A DNA stretch of 64,000 bases, from positions 186,001 through 250,000 of the forward strand of contig JAESUZ010001058.1 in the NCBI GenBank assembly GCA_017311185.1, read 5' to 3'. The stretch is from Proteles cristata cristata (Eukaryota; Chordata; Mammalia; Carnivora; Hyaenidae). A program made the position numbers and the translations under genes. The notes under the pieces are model-generated. The model saw only the letters and a list, made by a program, of their open reading frames with translations, was not told the origin of the DNA and did not search any database. Positions 53,400 through 63,215 of this stretch are shown in pieces. Every line of letters begins with the position of its first letter. Position 1 is the first letter of the stretch.

Positions 53400-55110
53400 C
53401 TTCATCATTGAAGGGATTTTCTCTCTGTAGTTTGTCTTCTAAAAACTTTCAAAATCAATTTTGGGCAATTGTCATAAAATCACATTGTTTACCTATTAAT
53501 CTTTGATATTATTGCATTTCCTCCAATCTAGGAAAACGTTGCAGAATCAAACTTTTAAGAAATTTGTTCTGGAAAAATATCTAGTAGCCTTCAAAAAAAG
53601 TATCTTGTAGTCTTCAGGCTAGCCGTCAAAGGGAATTAACTGCACATTTGGTTCAGTCTTTTTATTCTGCTTCCTGAAAGCATACCTGGCAAGTTAAATA
53701 TTAAAGAAGGAAAACTTTAAAACATAATAAAAAGACAGCACCCAAGAGAAAAACACAGAAGTGATATGGGAATATAGTTGCCTCATATGGGAATTAACAT
53801 AAAATTCTAGGCACAAAGAAAACTCATCTTTGGGATGGGTAGAGGAAAACAAATTTCAAGAAAAAAAATATTGTCAAAAGAGAAAAACTGTGGTACCACA
53901 GGGAGTAGGGCACTAGGAAAATTGCTTGAGGGTGGGACCACAAATGGCAGATGAACAAAATTAGGAGGGTCCCAGAAATAAAGCAAAGCCTTTATTAGCA
54001 GACCTGCTGATATAGCGATCTCATTGTTATATAAGACCCAAGGAATTTCTCCCATGACCCACACCATTCCTACCATCAACCTGCTACTAGGGTAAGATGC
54101 ATTTCTTTTCACGTTCTTTGGACTTACAAATAAGTCCATGGTAGAAATACTGGAAGCTTAGCCAATAACTTCTAGCTCCTGACACCTTCTCTGAAGTGGA
54201 AATTAAAACAGAATAAATATTCTTTTCATTAAATATTTTGATGGGGAAACTGGGCACTAGACCATGAAACTTTGCTGAGGTTCCCAAAGGTCAGATGTAA
54301 AACCAACACCCTGTCCTCAGTGAACTTTCTCTAAGCGGTGCCTCTTCTGGAAGTAGCAGGAAAATTCTGAGACCAAATCAGAAGATTCCAAATAGAGAGA
54401 CTGAAAGTGAACATATGTTTTTAACTCATCAGCTTTTAAGAAACTAGCAGGTCTTGCTATATTTATCATTTATTACTTTCTTTACTAACCCGTGTGGTTG
54501 CTCTCTGGTTTAAAATGTGTCATTTACGTAGAATCCAAGGACAACCATTACAAAGATCCCAATTTTTCACTTGTAGAATCAGACAAATGATTCCACACAA
54601 ATAATCTCTGTAATAAAAATATATTTAAAAGCAAAAAGAAATAAAAAATGAGTATCAGTGGGATCTACATGGCTGGCCCCAGGTTGAGCTAAAATATAAC
54701 CATATGTATAATATTAAGATTGTCAGAAAGTTTTTTTTAAATTTAGGAACAACACTATGAGATTAGAACAGAGCTGTGTTCTCCTTTGTATCCCAAGGCT
54801 CCAGGAGGGTGGGATTACATGGATTATGAAAGCTGCAAATCAAAGATCTTGACTTTCCCAAGAAAATTCAGAAATGCACATAGCAATAGATATTTGTTCA
54901 GCAAAGAATGAGAAACAGAATTTCAAGCAAGCCCTCAGGAATTCAGAGAAAATAGACAGACCTGGCCCAAGCAGAGCAGGGAGGTAGCAGAGACTTTACC
55001 TGCTTTTTACTTCAGCTACCATTCCTAGAAAGCAATGGGCACTCCGTGATTCCTTTCAAGGATCTTAAGTGAGAATGGGTCATTGCCTTTGAGCTACACA
55101 GGAATGTGTC
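53400..55110. other. non-coding stretch, nothing recognised
   Basis: No gene or named repeat. The 110-codon minus-strand frame at 53807-54139 is Pro/Phe-rich, unrecognised and not called. Confidence 0.45.
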
Positions 55111-55440
55111 TGTGGGTGTCGAAGGTCAGTTCCCAGGAAGCAGAGCCTCAGATGGGGGTTCTTATGTGACTCATATATAGAGGGAGAGCTCTCAGGAGAA
55201 ACCTTTGAAGAAGGAATGGAAGCGAGATGGGGCAAGGGGATGAGTTAAGCAAAGACATGTTTTTAGGAGTCCCACCTGAGCCTGTTCCCTCAGGGAACTC
55301 TATAGGGTGAATGGCACCACATCTTTGGTGCAGCTTATTGAATGAGAAGCCAACAACACCTGCACTAGCTCATCAGCCCAGTGAAAAGGATTTGGGTGGG
55401 CCCCCTATAGCATCTGCTATAGTAGTGATGTATAGCCGCT
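55110..55440 (-). repeat. possible ancient LTR-type repeat, family not identified
   Basis: TTCCCAGGAAGCAGAGCCTC followed by AGATGGGGGTTCTTATGTGA and GAGAGCTCTCAGGAGAAACC has the look of the reverse strand of an old LTR end. It may be the same family as 36030-36490 in opposite orientation. Confidence 0.35.
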
Positions 55441-55639
55441 GTATAAACCTGGAACATCTTCCAAAACAACTAATATCTCTTAATATTTGAGAGGCCATGG
55501 TTTGATTGTTTCTTTTCCCTGTTGGAAAAAAAAATGCCTTTATGTTACGGCAAAATGATGTGTATTTTAAAGATAAAACAAAAGGTTTTCAGCACCAAAC
55601 TATCATGTCACATCTTTAATCCAGATTTTCCAAGGCTTT

Positions 55640-56080
55640 CTCCTGGAAATATTTGTGGTTTGTCCAGAAACTCTTTGGGGAAGTGACCATGGGATGTAAG
55701 TAGGTCCCACTCCCCAGCCCCAGGGGTAACAATATGACCTGTCAATGTTGACATCCTCTTGCTTCCAGTGACTGATTCACACAAAGGAACATGATCCAAG
55801 TAGAGCCATTGAGAATTCTGCTGTGACTTTTAATGGAAATATTATGAAAACATCAGCATTAGCTTGTTTTTGCAAGGACTGCTAGATGTAAGCCTAGATC
55901 TTTAGGTGCCATATTTGCCTGAGAATGAAGCTGACCCACAAGAATCAGAGTTGAGAAACAACTGAATATAGCTGTGCCTGAAGTCAGATACACCCTTTGA
56001 CGTCCTGGTTGCCTATAAATTACCTTGAAGTTACTTTTAGCTGGAAGAATACTGATCCTTAGTGTTACCCATCAACTGCA
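55640..56080 (+). repeat. possible ancient LTR-type repeat, family not identified
   Basis: TTCCAGTGACTGATTCACAC, GAACATGATCCAAGTAGAGC, GCCTGAGAATGAAGCTGACC and TGTGCCTGAAGTCAGATACA follow the order of an old mammalian LTR-like repeat. Family not named. Confidence 0.4.
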
Positions 56081-56269
56081 AGATACGATCTTAACTCTTT
56101 TGTAGGAAAAATATGACCCTTTACTGACCCACACAAATTCTTCCCCTAGCAATCTTCTTCTCATCCCAATTCATGTCCTAAAAACAGTGAACAGCTCACC
56201 ATTCTCCAGCCTCACAATGGCTTCATTTCATGCGATCAGACATTTGAAAACGCCATTGCCATTGACTGG

Positions 56270-56270
56270 A

Positions 56271-56298
<28 letters not shown>
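56270..56298. repeat. (GT)n microsatellite
   Basis: About 14 GT units. Confidence 0.97.
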
Positions 56299-56301
<3 letters not shown>

Positions 56302-56539
56302 TTATCCTTAGACTTCGGCTAACTCACTTACCCCTCTATCCAATCTTTTCTGATAGTCTCAGCTCCTCCAAGGCACTTTCCCTCCATGTTCTGCCCTTGA
56401 TAGGTTGTGTGGCAATGATGGGCTATCCTGTCTCCTCACCAGACTCTTAAGTAATCTTCCAAATGGGACACACTTTTTCTTTTTGTATCCTCACCCTTAG
56501 ACAAAATGCCACATACTAGGCAGGAACTTAGGTGTTATG

Positions 56540-56702
56540 GAAGGGAAGAGAAGGGAAGGGAAGGGAAGGGAAGGGAAGGGAAGGGAAGGAAGAAGGTAAG
56601 AAGGAAGGGAGGGAGGAAGGAAGAAGGAAGGAAGGAGAAAGAAAGAGAGAGAGAGAGAGAGAAAGAAAGAGAAAGAAAAAGAGAGAGAGAAGTAGGGAAG
56701 AA
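56540..56702. repeat. polypurine microsatellite, (GGGAA)n, (GGAA)n, (GA)n
   Basis: A (GGGAA)n array of about 11 units (56542-56590), then GGAA/GAAG-rich sequence, then (GA)n. About 160 bp almost without pyrimidine on the plus strand. Frames through it are artefacts. Confidence 0.97.
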
Positions 56703-56709
56703 AAGAACC

Positions 56710-57040
56710 AAGATTCTAGAAAATTCCAAAATATTTTTGTGCTCCAATAAAAGTATCTTCACTTGTGGAAATTCACATACCTACCCCAAGCTATCAGAGA
56801 GGTATTTTTAGGTAGGGGTTCCCTTCCTACTTCACACATTCTTCAAAAACTTGCCTTATTTATGAATTAGACTACAACTTCCTAACAAAATACTTTTGCA
56901 TTAACTACTTCTGTCACATAAAAAAAAATGTCTATAAGGCAAGGACTTGAAACTCAGTAGCACTCCTACAAAAGCTCAGAATATATTACATTCCACTGAA
57001 GTTAACAAAACTGTCTATCATAAAGGATACAGTCATGAAC
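56710..57040. other. non-coding stretch, nothing recognised
   Basis: No gene or named repeat. Confidence 0.4.
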
Positions 57041-57044
57041 TGCT

Positions 57045-57200
57045 TAGCTTGGCACTTAAGTTTCTTGATACTTAATTTATCTAATCTTCAGCTTTTCATC
57101 TATGAAATTAAAATAACATAAATTCCCTTACTGTTGTTAAGAAGAAAAAAATGAGATGGTGACATATAAGTAAGGACATACTAAATGTCAACATTATCTT
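57045..57200 (+). mobile_element. probable MIR 3' half
   Basis: TTAATTTATCTAATCTTCAG, TCATCTATGAAATTAAAATA, TACTGTTGTTAAGAAGAAAA and ATGAGATGGTGACATATAAG resemble the MIR core and 3' part in order. Confidence 0.45.
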
Positions 57201-57204
57201 CGTC

Positions 57205-58600
57205 TTCATTACTAGTGCCTCTCCTTGTGTTACCAGAAATCTGGTGCATCTATTCCTGCTTTATTCCCCCTGTTCCACTTACCTGGAATTTCTGTCCCAG
57301 TTTTTACTCTCCTAATCTCCTCTCCATCTCTCCTAACCAATCCTAAAACTCATCTCCTTAAAGTATCTTCATGACAATGAGCATGGCTTTAAATCTTTTA
57401 ATTCTTGGACACTTGAAGGACTACTAGCTGTAAGTGCTCTTTCAACTGCAAGTAAGTGGTATCTTTTCAATGGAGAATTGGAGACCAAATGATTGCCACA
57501 CACCCAAAGGTGGGTACCTTCTTTCCCCAAGTCTTATCTGCCAGTGTTCTATAAGATTTTCACTGCTGATATTTAATTCAGTATGATAGATCCTTTTTGT
57601 TCAAAAGCCAAAGCACCAAAGAATTAAAAAAGCTAAATTTCCTCTCATCTACTCTCCTCAATTATAATGGTTTCCCAAAGGCTACAGAGGCCTTGGGAAA
57701 GGTCAGGGAACTTAGTATGCTAAAATCACCTCTGTACTTTCTAAGTCTTTAAACTGGGAAATCCAGATGTGGTAATATGATGAGTCCTGGTTAACCAAGC
57801 GATTAACAATTTAGCACATTTCTCCTGTTCCTCAGCCCTCCTTAAATGGAATTTTCCTGTAAATCCTTACCTACTTTTCCCCTGGTTTAGTGAGAAAGTC
57901 ATGATGTTCAAGTCATTGTGTGACAAATCCCTTCCGTTCACACCAGGAAATGTTAATTATCAGCCAGGTTTCTGTAATCCTTCTCCACACTCCTGGGAGA
58001 GGAGAATTTCAAAGTGACAAGTGACTGTGTGGTGTGTCCCACACTGTCCCCAAGAGAAAGGGGCCTTTTTCATTCACGTGGCTTCCTCTCACTCTTGGGG
58101 TAATAGGAGTGTCAGGGAGCTGTAGAGGATATATTCCAGACCTGGAAACTTTAAGTCAAGTCCCACTGGGAGGAATTTGCTGAAACCTTCCAATTCCTTC
58201 TTGCTGTTATTAAACTCCACCCGCCCCCCCCGGAAATAATTGAACACCAAATAGGACATCCATATGGAAATCCTTTGTACAATCCAAAGGTTCTAATGGC
58301 ATTGCTTTTTGGAGACTATAAAATTTGGCTTATAAGAGTAAACTGGTTGGTTCTTCCAATTCCAATCTTGGCTACTTCTTTCACTGATTCCAAGACAATA
58401 CTTTATCAGTTGCTTTGGAAATTCCAAATAGCTGCTTTGTCCTCCAACACTATCAAATGTAAATTGGTAGGAAATATTTAAGAATTATGTTATTCCCGGA
58501 CTTTACATTATTAGTAGACAACAATGATCATGATGATCCTTACTTCATTTATTAAGCACTTATTTTTTTGTCCATCATTTTATTTTATTTTTTACTTTTT
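57205..58600. other. non-coding stretch, nothing certain
   Basis: No gene or named repeat. 57880-58110 is repeat-free and moderately GC-rich (CACACTCCTGGGAGAGGAG, GTCCCACACTGTCCCCAAG, TTCATTCACGTGGCTTC, with a CACGTG E-box at 58075-58080). A C-run of ten lies in 58220-58232. Confidence 0.4.
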
Positions 58601-58621
58601 TTATGCTCTGGCATGAACTTT

Positions 58622-59203
58622 ATTTTTTTTCTTTCATAGTTTATTGTCAAGTTGGTTTTCATATAACACCCAGTGCTCATCCCCACAAGTGCACTCCTCC
58701 ATGCTTATCACCCCCTTCCCCTCCCCCCCATCTGCCCTCAGTTTGTTCTCAGTATTCAAAGTCCCTCATGGTTTGCCTCCCTCCCTCTACCTAACTATTT
58801 TTTCCCTTCTCCTCCTCCATGGTCCTCCGTTAAGATTCTCCTAATCCACCTATACGTGAAAACATAAGGTATCTGTCCTTCTCTGCCTGACTTATTTTGC
58901 TCAGCATAACACCCTCAAGTTCCATCCACGTTGCTACACATGGCCAGATTTCATTCTTTCTCATTGCCCTGTAGTATTCCATTGTATAGTAGATAAACCA
59001 CATCTTCTTGATCCATTCGTCAGTTAATGGACACTTAGGCTCTTTCCATAATTTGGCTATTGTTGAGAGTGCTGCTATGAACATTGGGGTCCATGTGCCC
59101 CTATGCATCAGCACTCCTGTTTCCCTTGGGTAAATTCCTAGCAGTGCTATTGCTGAGTCATAGCAGGGTGCAGCCCCTCTGGAAAACAGTGTAGAGGTTC
59201 CTC
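58622..59203 (-). mobile_element. 5'-truncated LINE-1 with inverted 5' piece
   Basis: 58622-59163 is the reverse complement of the 3' UTR and end of ORF2 of a carnivore L1, closely parallel to 42824-43350 (AGTTTATTGTCAAGTTGGTT, CATAACACCCTCAAGTTCCA, ACATGGCCAGATTTCATTCT). From 59166, GGTGCAGCCCCTCTGGAAAA and CAGTGTAGAGGTTCCTC are in the opposite, sense orientation, and derive from just upstream in L1. That is the signature of twin-priming inversion. A clear target-site duplication was not found. Frames here are relics of ORF2. Confidence 0.92.
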
Positions 59204-59259
59204 CCAGTCACTTTTTACTATATCGCTCTGTTTTATTTTGTATTGCTTTCTGAACCACT

Positions 59260-59415
59260 GGAAACTGTCTTGCTTATTTGTTTACAGGTTTACTGATTGC
59301 TATCATGGATGGACACTTTTCCAATCTTATTCCACCCACATCCTTAACACCTCGAATGGTACCTGGAACAGAGAAGACCCTTAATATATATTTTTTAAAA
59401 AGGAATTAATGAATA
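59260..59415 (+). mobile_element. possible L2-type 3' fragment
   Basis: CCACCCACATCCTTAACACC, TCGAATGGTACCTGGAACAG and GAATTAATGAATACATTTAT match the 'cctagcacagtgcctggcaca ... aatgaatgaat' order of old L2 3' ends. Confidence 0.45.
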
Positions 59416-59534
59416 CATTTATATCCATTCAATCTGGACAAAATCCAGTGTATTGTTATTTATATTTATTTCTCTTTCCTTTCCTCCTTTTCTTTGATAG
59501 ATATTTGTTACTCATTAAACATATGCCAGGTACT

Positions 59535-59750
59535 GGGGCGCCTGGGTGGCTTAGTCGGTTAAGTGTCCGACTTTCGCTTAGGTCATGATCTCGGGGTTCA
59601 TGGGTTCAAGTCCCGCGTCGGGCTCTGTGCTGACTGCCAGCTCAGAGCCTGGAGCCTGTTTCAGTCTGTGACTCCTCTCTCTCTGACCCTCCCCTGCTCA
59701 CGCTGTCTCTCTCTCTCTCCTAGAAATAAATTTTAAAAAAAATTAAAAAA
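59535..59750 (+). mobile_element. CAN-SINE, young subfamily
   Basis: Starts GGGGCGCCTGGGTGGCTTAG, carries CTGACTGCCAGCTCAGAGCC, CCTGTTTCAGTCTGTGACTC and a CTAGAAATAAATTTTAAA tail. The longest duplication in the window, AAACATATGCCAGGTACT, is perfect over 18 bp at 59517-59534 and 59751-59768. The B box has two changes (GGTTCAAGTCC). Confidence 0.97.
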
Positions 59751-59769
59751 AAACATATGCCAGGTACTA

Positions 59770-60225
59770 AAGGGAATGGGGAACATCTTCTCTATGGAGT
59801 ATAGAGGGAAGTGGAAGAGACAGATATTAACCAAAATCACAGTTATGTCCTCCTGTGCAGCATATAAGGGTTCCCTAACTTAGTTAAGCTGGACAGCTAT
59901 AAGCTGATGGCTGAAGGATGAACATGTTAACTAAGACAGGTGAGTGTGAGAGGAGGGAGAGCATTTGTGCCTTTTCCAAAGGCAGCAGAGCATGTTGAAG
60001 GAACAGAAAGAGGAGCAGTAGGATGGGGGTCCAGGGAATGAAGTTCTGTCGGTGGTGAGGCTGGCAAGACAGGCAGCAGCCAGACCAGTAGGACCCTATA
60101 GGTAGTTATGGTTTGCCTGGGTAAGTTCTGCTTTATATCTGCCACCTGGCGTAATTATTCATAAACATTTTAGTCACTGTTATAGGCCATATTACAGGCT
60201 TTTATCTTCCAAAGCCCATCACAAA
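59770..60225. other. non-coding stretch, nothing recognised
   Basis: A 72-codon minus-strand frame at 59927-60145 is unrecognised and not called. Confidence 0.4.
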
Positions 60226-60227
60226 TC

Positions 60228-60490
60228 CTCGTGGTTAAGAATGAGGACTCTGGACCCAGATTTTCTGTTTTAGGAAGTAGTTTGTTGTTACTTGTGCTGT
60301 GCATCCTTGGGCAAATTGCTAAGCTTCTTGAAACCTTGGCTCCCTTATCAGTGAAATCGGTGATTAGTAACTCTACTATTCAATGTATAGGCTTTTAATA
60401 AGGATTAAATGAGTTAATGCACATCAGTCTTATAGCATAGTGTCTGCTACATATAGTAGTAGGTAGGTACCCACTAACTGTTAGTTATAT
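60228..60490 (+). mobile_element. MIR SINE remnant, near full length
   Basis: GTGGTTAAGAATGAGGACTC, TGGACCCAGATTTTCTGTTT, CATCCTTGGGCAAATTGCTA, GGATTAAATGAGTTAATGCA and TAGCATAGTGTCTGCTACAT run in MIR order from head to end. Confidence 0.8.
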
Positions 60491-60681
60491 AATTCTTACT
60501 ATTAATATTTTAAGATATATATAATAATTGGGAGACTGTGAAATATATTAGAAGGGGATGATGTGGTCAGAATTATGTTTTTCTAAGATCATTTAGACTT
60601 TCCTATGGAATAATATTTGGGGGAAGGGATTGAAAAGGGGAAATAGATACTGAGTTCTTCTAAAATGACTGACACAAAAGG

Positions 60682-62283
60682 AAGGGAGGCAAGATGGCAG
60701 AGAAGTAGGGAGCTCTGTACATTTCTCTTGCCTCCATCTCTCAAGCAGAGAAGTCCTGAAGCCAAGGACACTGAACCAAAAGAGTTTGGGAGAAAAAAAG
60801 ACCAAGTCCACTAAGAAGAGAACCTCATGGGTGCATGAGTGCGAACTGGTGAAGATAAAAAGAAGCCACACCTGGAGATGGAGAGGGAGCGGAGGAAACC
60901 CCCTTCATGAGGAGCCACCAAGAGTCAGGGGAAGAGAAAAACTGGCTGAAACTGCTCCATGGATCTGTCCCTAGAGAAGAAAAAAACCTCAGCTTGGGAC
61001 AGAGAGTGATCCTACTTCTAGCCGTGGTGCTGAATTTGGGCTGGGTGCCCCGGTCCCAGGTGGCACCAGGAGAAACTGCTTTGCTGCTCTCCTGGCTCGA
61101 TCCCTAGCTGGGAAGTGGCCTGGCCTGTTTCAGGTGGTATCAATAAAATGTGCAGACTAAGTCCTGGAAATGAGCTGGGGCTTGGGACATAAAACACAGC
61201 CCACCGTGGCTACGCCCATGGCACAGGGAGATCAGACCCAAAAGAGTGATTTGCAACACTTGGTTAGAGAAGGGACTGGAGTGCCGCCATTTTTCTGCCC
61301 ACAACCACCAAGGTGGGATCTCAGGGAGCGCCCCAAGGGACTGCAGTGGAGGCTAAGACCTGCCTACACCAAACCACGCCCATCCCTGCTAGAGAGCTGC
61401 TCTTTTTTTTTTGTAACGGAGACCGGGGCAAGACCAACATGGATGCACTGCCGTGATTAATTCTAGATCAATTCTTTCTATTCAGATATATTTTCCCTTG
61501 TCCCATTCCTATCCCTCCCCTCCGCTGGACTGGGCATTCTGGTCATTGGTTTGCTTAAACAGTCACATTTAATCCATTCTCTAGATGTATATTCTACACC
61601 TCCACTGCTATCTTTCTAGCTCTCTCTCTCTCTCTCTCTCTCTCTGGAGTAATTAGACTATATACTTTCTCTGAGTAATATTATCTTCTTTTCTTTCTCC
61701 TTGCCTTCTACCATATTCTCCTCTTTCTCTCTCTGAATTAAGCCTCTTAGTCTCTCTGCCTGGTTATTGTCCAGTTTTGCTTTCTCCCTGCCCTGTCATT
61801 TCTCTCTTTGTATATGTTCTTCCATCAGCACTGCATACACCCTGCTCTTTATATGTAGTGGGAATTCTGGTTTTATTCTTTTAGACTGTCCTTTGTCTAT
61901 TGGTTTTTAGGTTTTTTTCTTTTTACTTTTCTTTTTAATTTTTTTCTTTTTCTTTTTCTCTTTCAGTTTGCTTGTTTGTTGGATTTGTCTGTGCGTTTGT
62001 GTGCCTTTGTTCCCTGTGTGTTTGTCTGTCTGTTTTCCTTTCTAGGGCTACCTCAAGAAATAAGCCAAAGTACACATGGTGGAGAGTCCCAAATACCAGT
62101 ATGAGTAGGGAAATAAAATAACCAATGTCTCAACAAGAGAGACCAAGAAACACTATTCAAAGAACACTTCTTAAGCGGAGAGGCCCTGGACAGTCAATGA
62201 GCCTTCTTTAATATAGCAGTATTCGCAGGTGCAGAGTGCATAACAAGCTTTTAAAACTAACAGGAAACAGAAAGCTAGCCAAA
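60682..62283 (+). promoter_or_regulatory. LINE-1 5' UTR, long form
   Basis: First 800 bp is moderately GC-rich (about 60690-61440), followed by a pyrimidine-rich stretch (61470-62040) with (TC)n at 61618-61645 and TTTTTCTTTT runs, then the ORF1-proximal segment shared with the other L1. Open frames here (62-96 codons) have no known L1 ORF function and are not called. Confidence 0.8.
60690..60698 (+). promoter_or_regulatory. YY1-type site at L1 5' end
   Basis: CAAGATGGC about 9-17 bp from the element start, the same place and orientation as in the other L1. Known role in human L1 is to fix the transcription start; here inferred. Confidence 0.7.
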
Positions 62284-63168
62284 ATGATGAAATGGAAGAA
62301 CTCTCCTTCAAAGAAATTCCAGGAAGAAATGACAGCTAAATAACTGTTCAAAACAGATATAAGCAACATAACTGAACAAGAATTTAGAACATAGTCATAA
62401 AATTAATCATTGGGCTTGAAAAAGGCATGGAGGACATCAGAGAAGCTATTGTTACAAAGACTATGGAGCTTAAAAATAGTTGTGATGAATTACAACATGC
62501 TATAAATGAGGTGCATAATAAAATGGAGATGTCCAATGCATGGACTGAAGAGGCAGAGGGGAGAATAGGTGAATTAGAAGACCCACTTATAGAAAAAGAG
62601 AAAGCTGAGAAAAAGAGAGATAAACTGATCCAGGAGCATGAGAGGAGAGTTTGAGAACTGAGTGATACAATCAAACGGAGTAATATCCTTATCATAGGAA
62701 TTCCAGAAGAGGAAGAGAGGGAAAGGCGCTGAAGAAGTACTTGAACAGATTATAGCTGAGAACTTCCCCAATTTGGGGAAGGAAACAGACATTGAAATCC
62801 AAGAGGCAAAGAGAACACAACTCAGATGTAACTTGAATCAATCTTCTGCACAACATATCAAAGTGAAACTGGCAAAATATAAGGATAAAGAGAATTCTGA
62901 AAGCAGCTAGGGATAAAAGGGCGCTAACATACAAAGGGAGACGTATCAGAGTAGTTACAGACCTATCTACTGAAATTTGGCAGGCCAGAAAGGAATGGCC
63001 AGAAATCTTCAATGCGATGAATAGAAAAAATATGCAGCCAAGAATCTTCTACCCAACAAGCTTCTCATTCAGAATTGGAGAAGTAAATGTCTTCCCAATA
63101 AACAAAAACTGAAAGAATTCAGTACCACTAAACCAGCCCTACAAGAAATCCTGAGGGGGACTCTATGA
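62284..63168 (+). pseudogene. LINE-1 ORF1, disrupted
   Basis: Starts at ATG 62284 (MMKWKNSPSKKFQEEMTAK then a stop), parallel to MTKRKSSPPKKLQEEMTA of the other copy. The coiled-coil part survives at 62427-62654 (NSCDELQHAINEVHNKMEMS, EEAEGRIGELEDPLIEK). The C-terminal part reads through shifts (GRRIRVVTD-like, WQARKEWPEIFNAMNRKNMQ) and ends RGTL before TGA at 63166-63168, against RGML in the other copy. About 885 bp, several stops and shifts; ORF2 follows after 47 bp. Confidence 0.88.
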
Positions 63169-63215
63169 GGGAAATGTTGCAAGGAATACAAGGTACCAGG
63201 GACACCACTACAAGC

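Noticed and set aside
56506..56811. 101-codon Arg/Glu/Lys-rich frame
   Set aside because: Translation of the (GGGAA)n/(GA)n tract.
58590..59235. Target-site duplication for the inverted L1 (ACTTTTTTTATGCTCTG against ACTTTTTACTATATCGCTCTG)
   Set aside because: The match needs an internal gap and is T-rich, so it is not convincing.
1087..59750. CRISPR-like array from repeated similar units
   Set aside because: The repeated units are dispersed SINEs of about 210 bp in both orientations with their own duplications, not short regularly spaced repeats.
60786..61460. Frames of 62-96 codons in the second L1's 5' UTR
   Set aside because: They lie in L1 5' UTR sequence, overlap each other in different frames and match no known L1 ORF.
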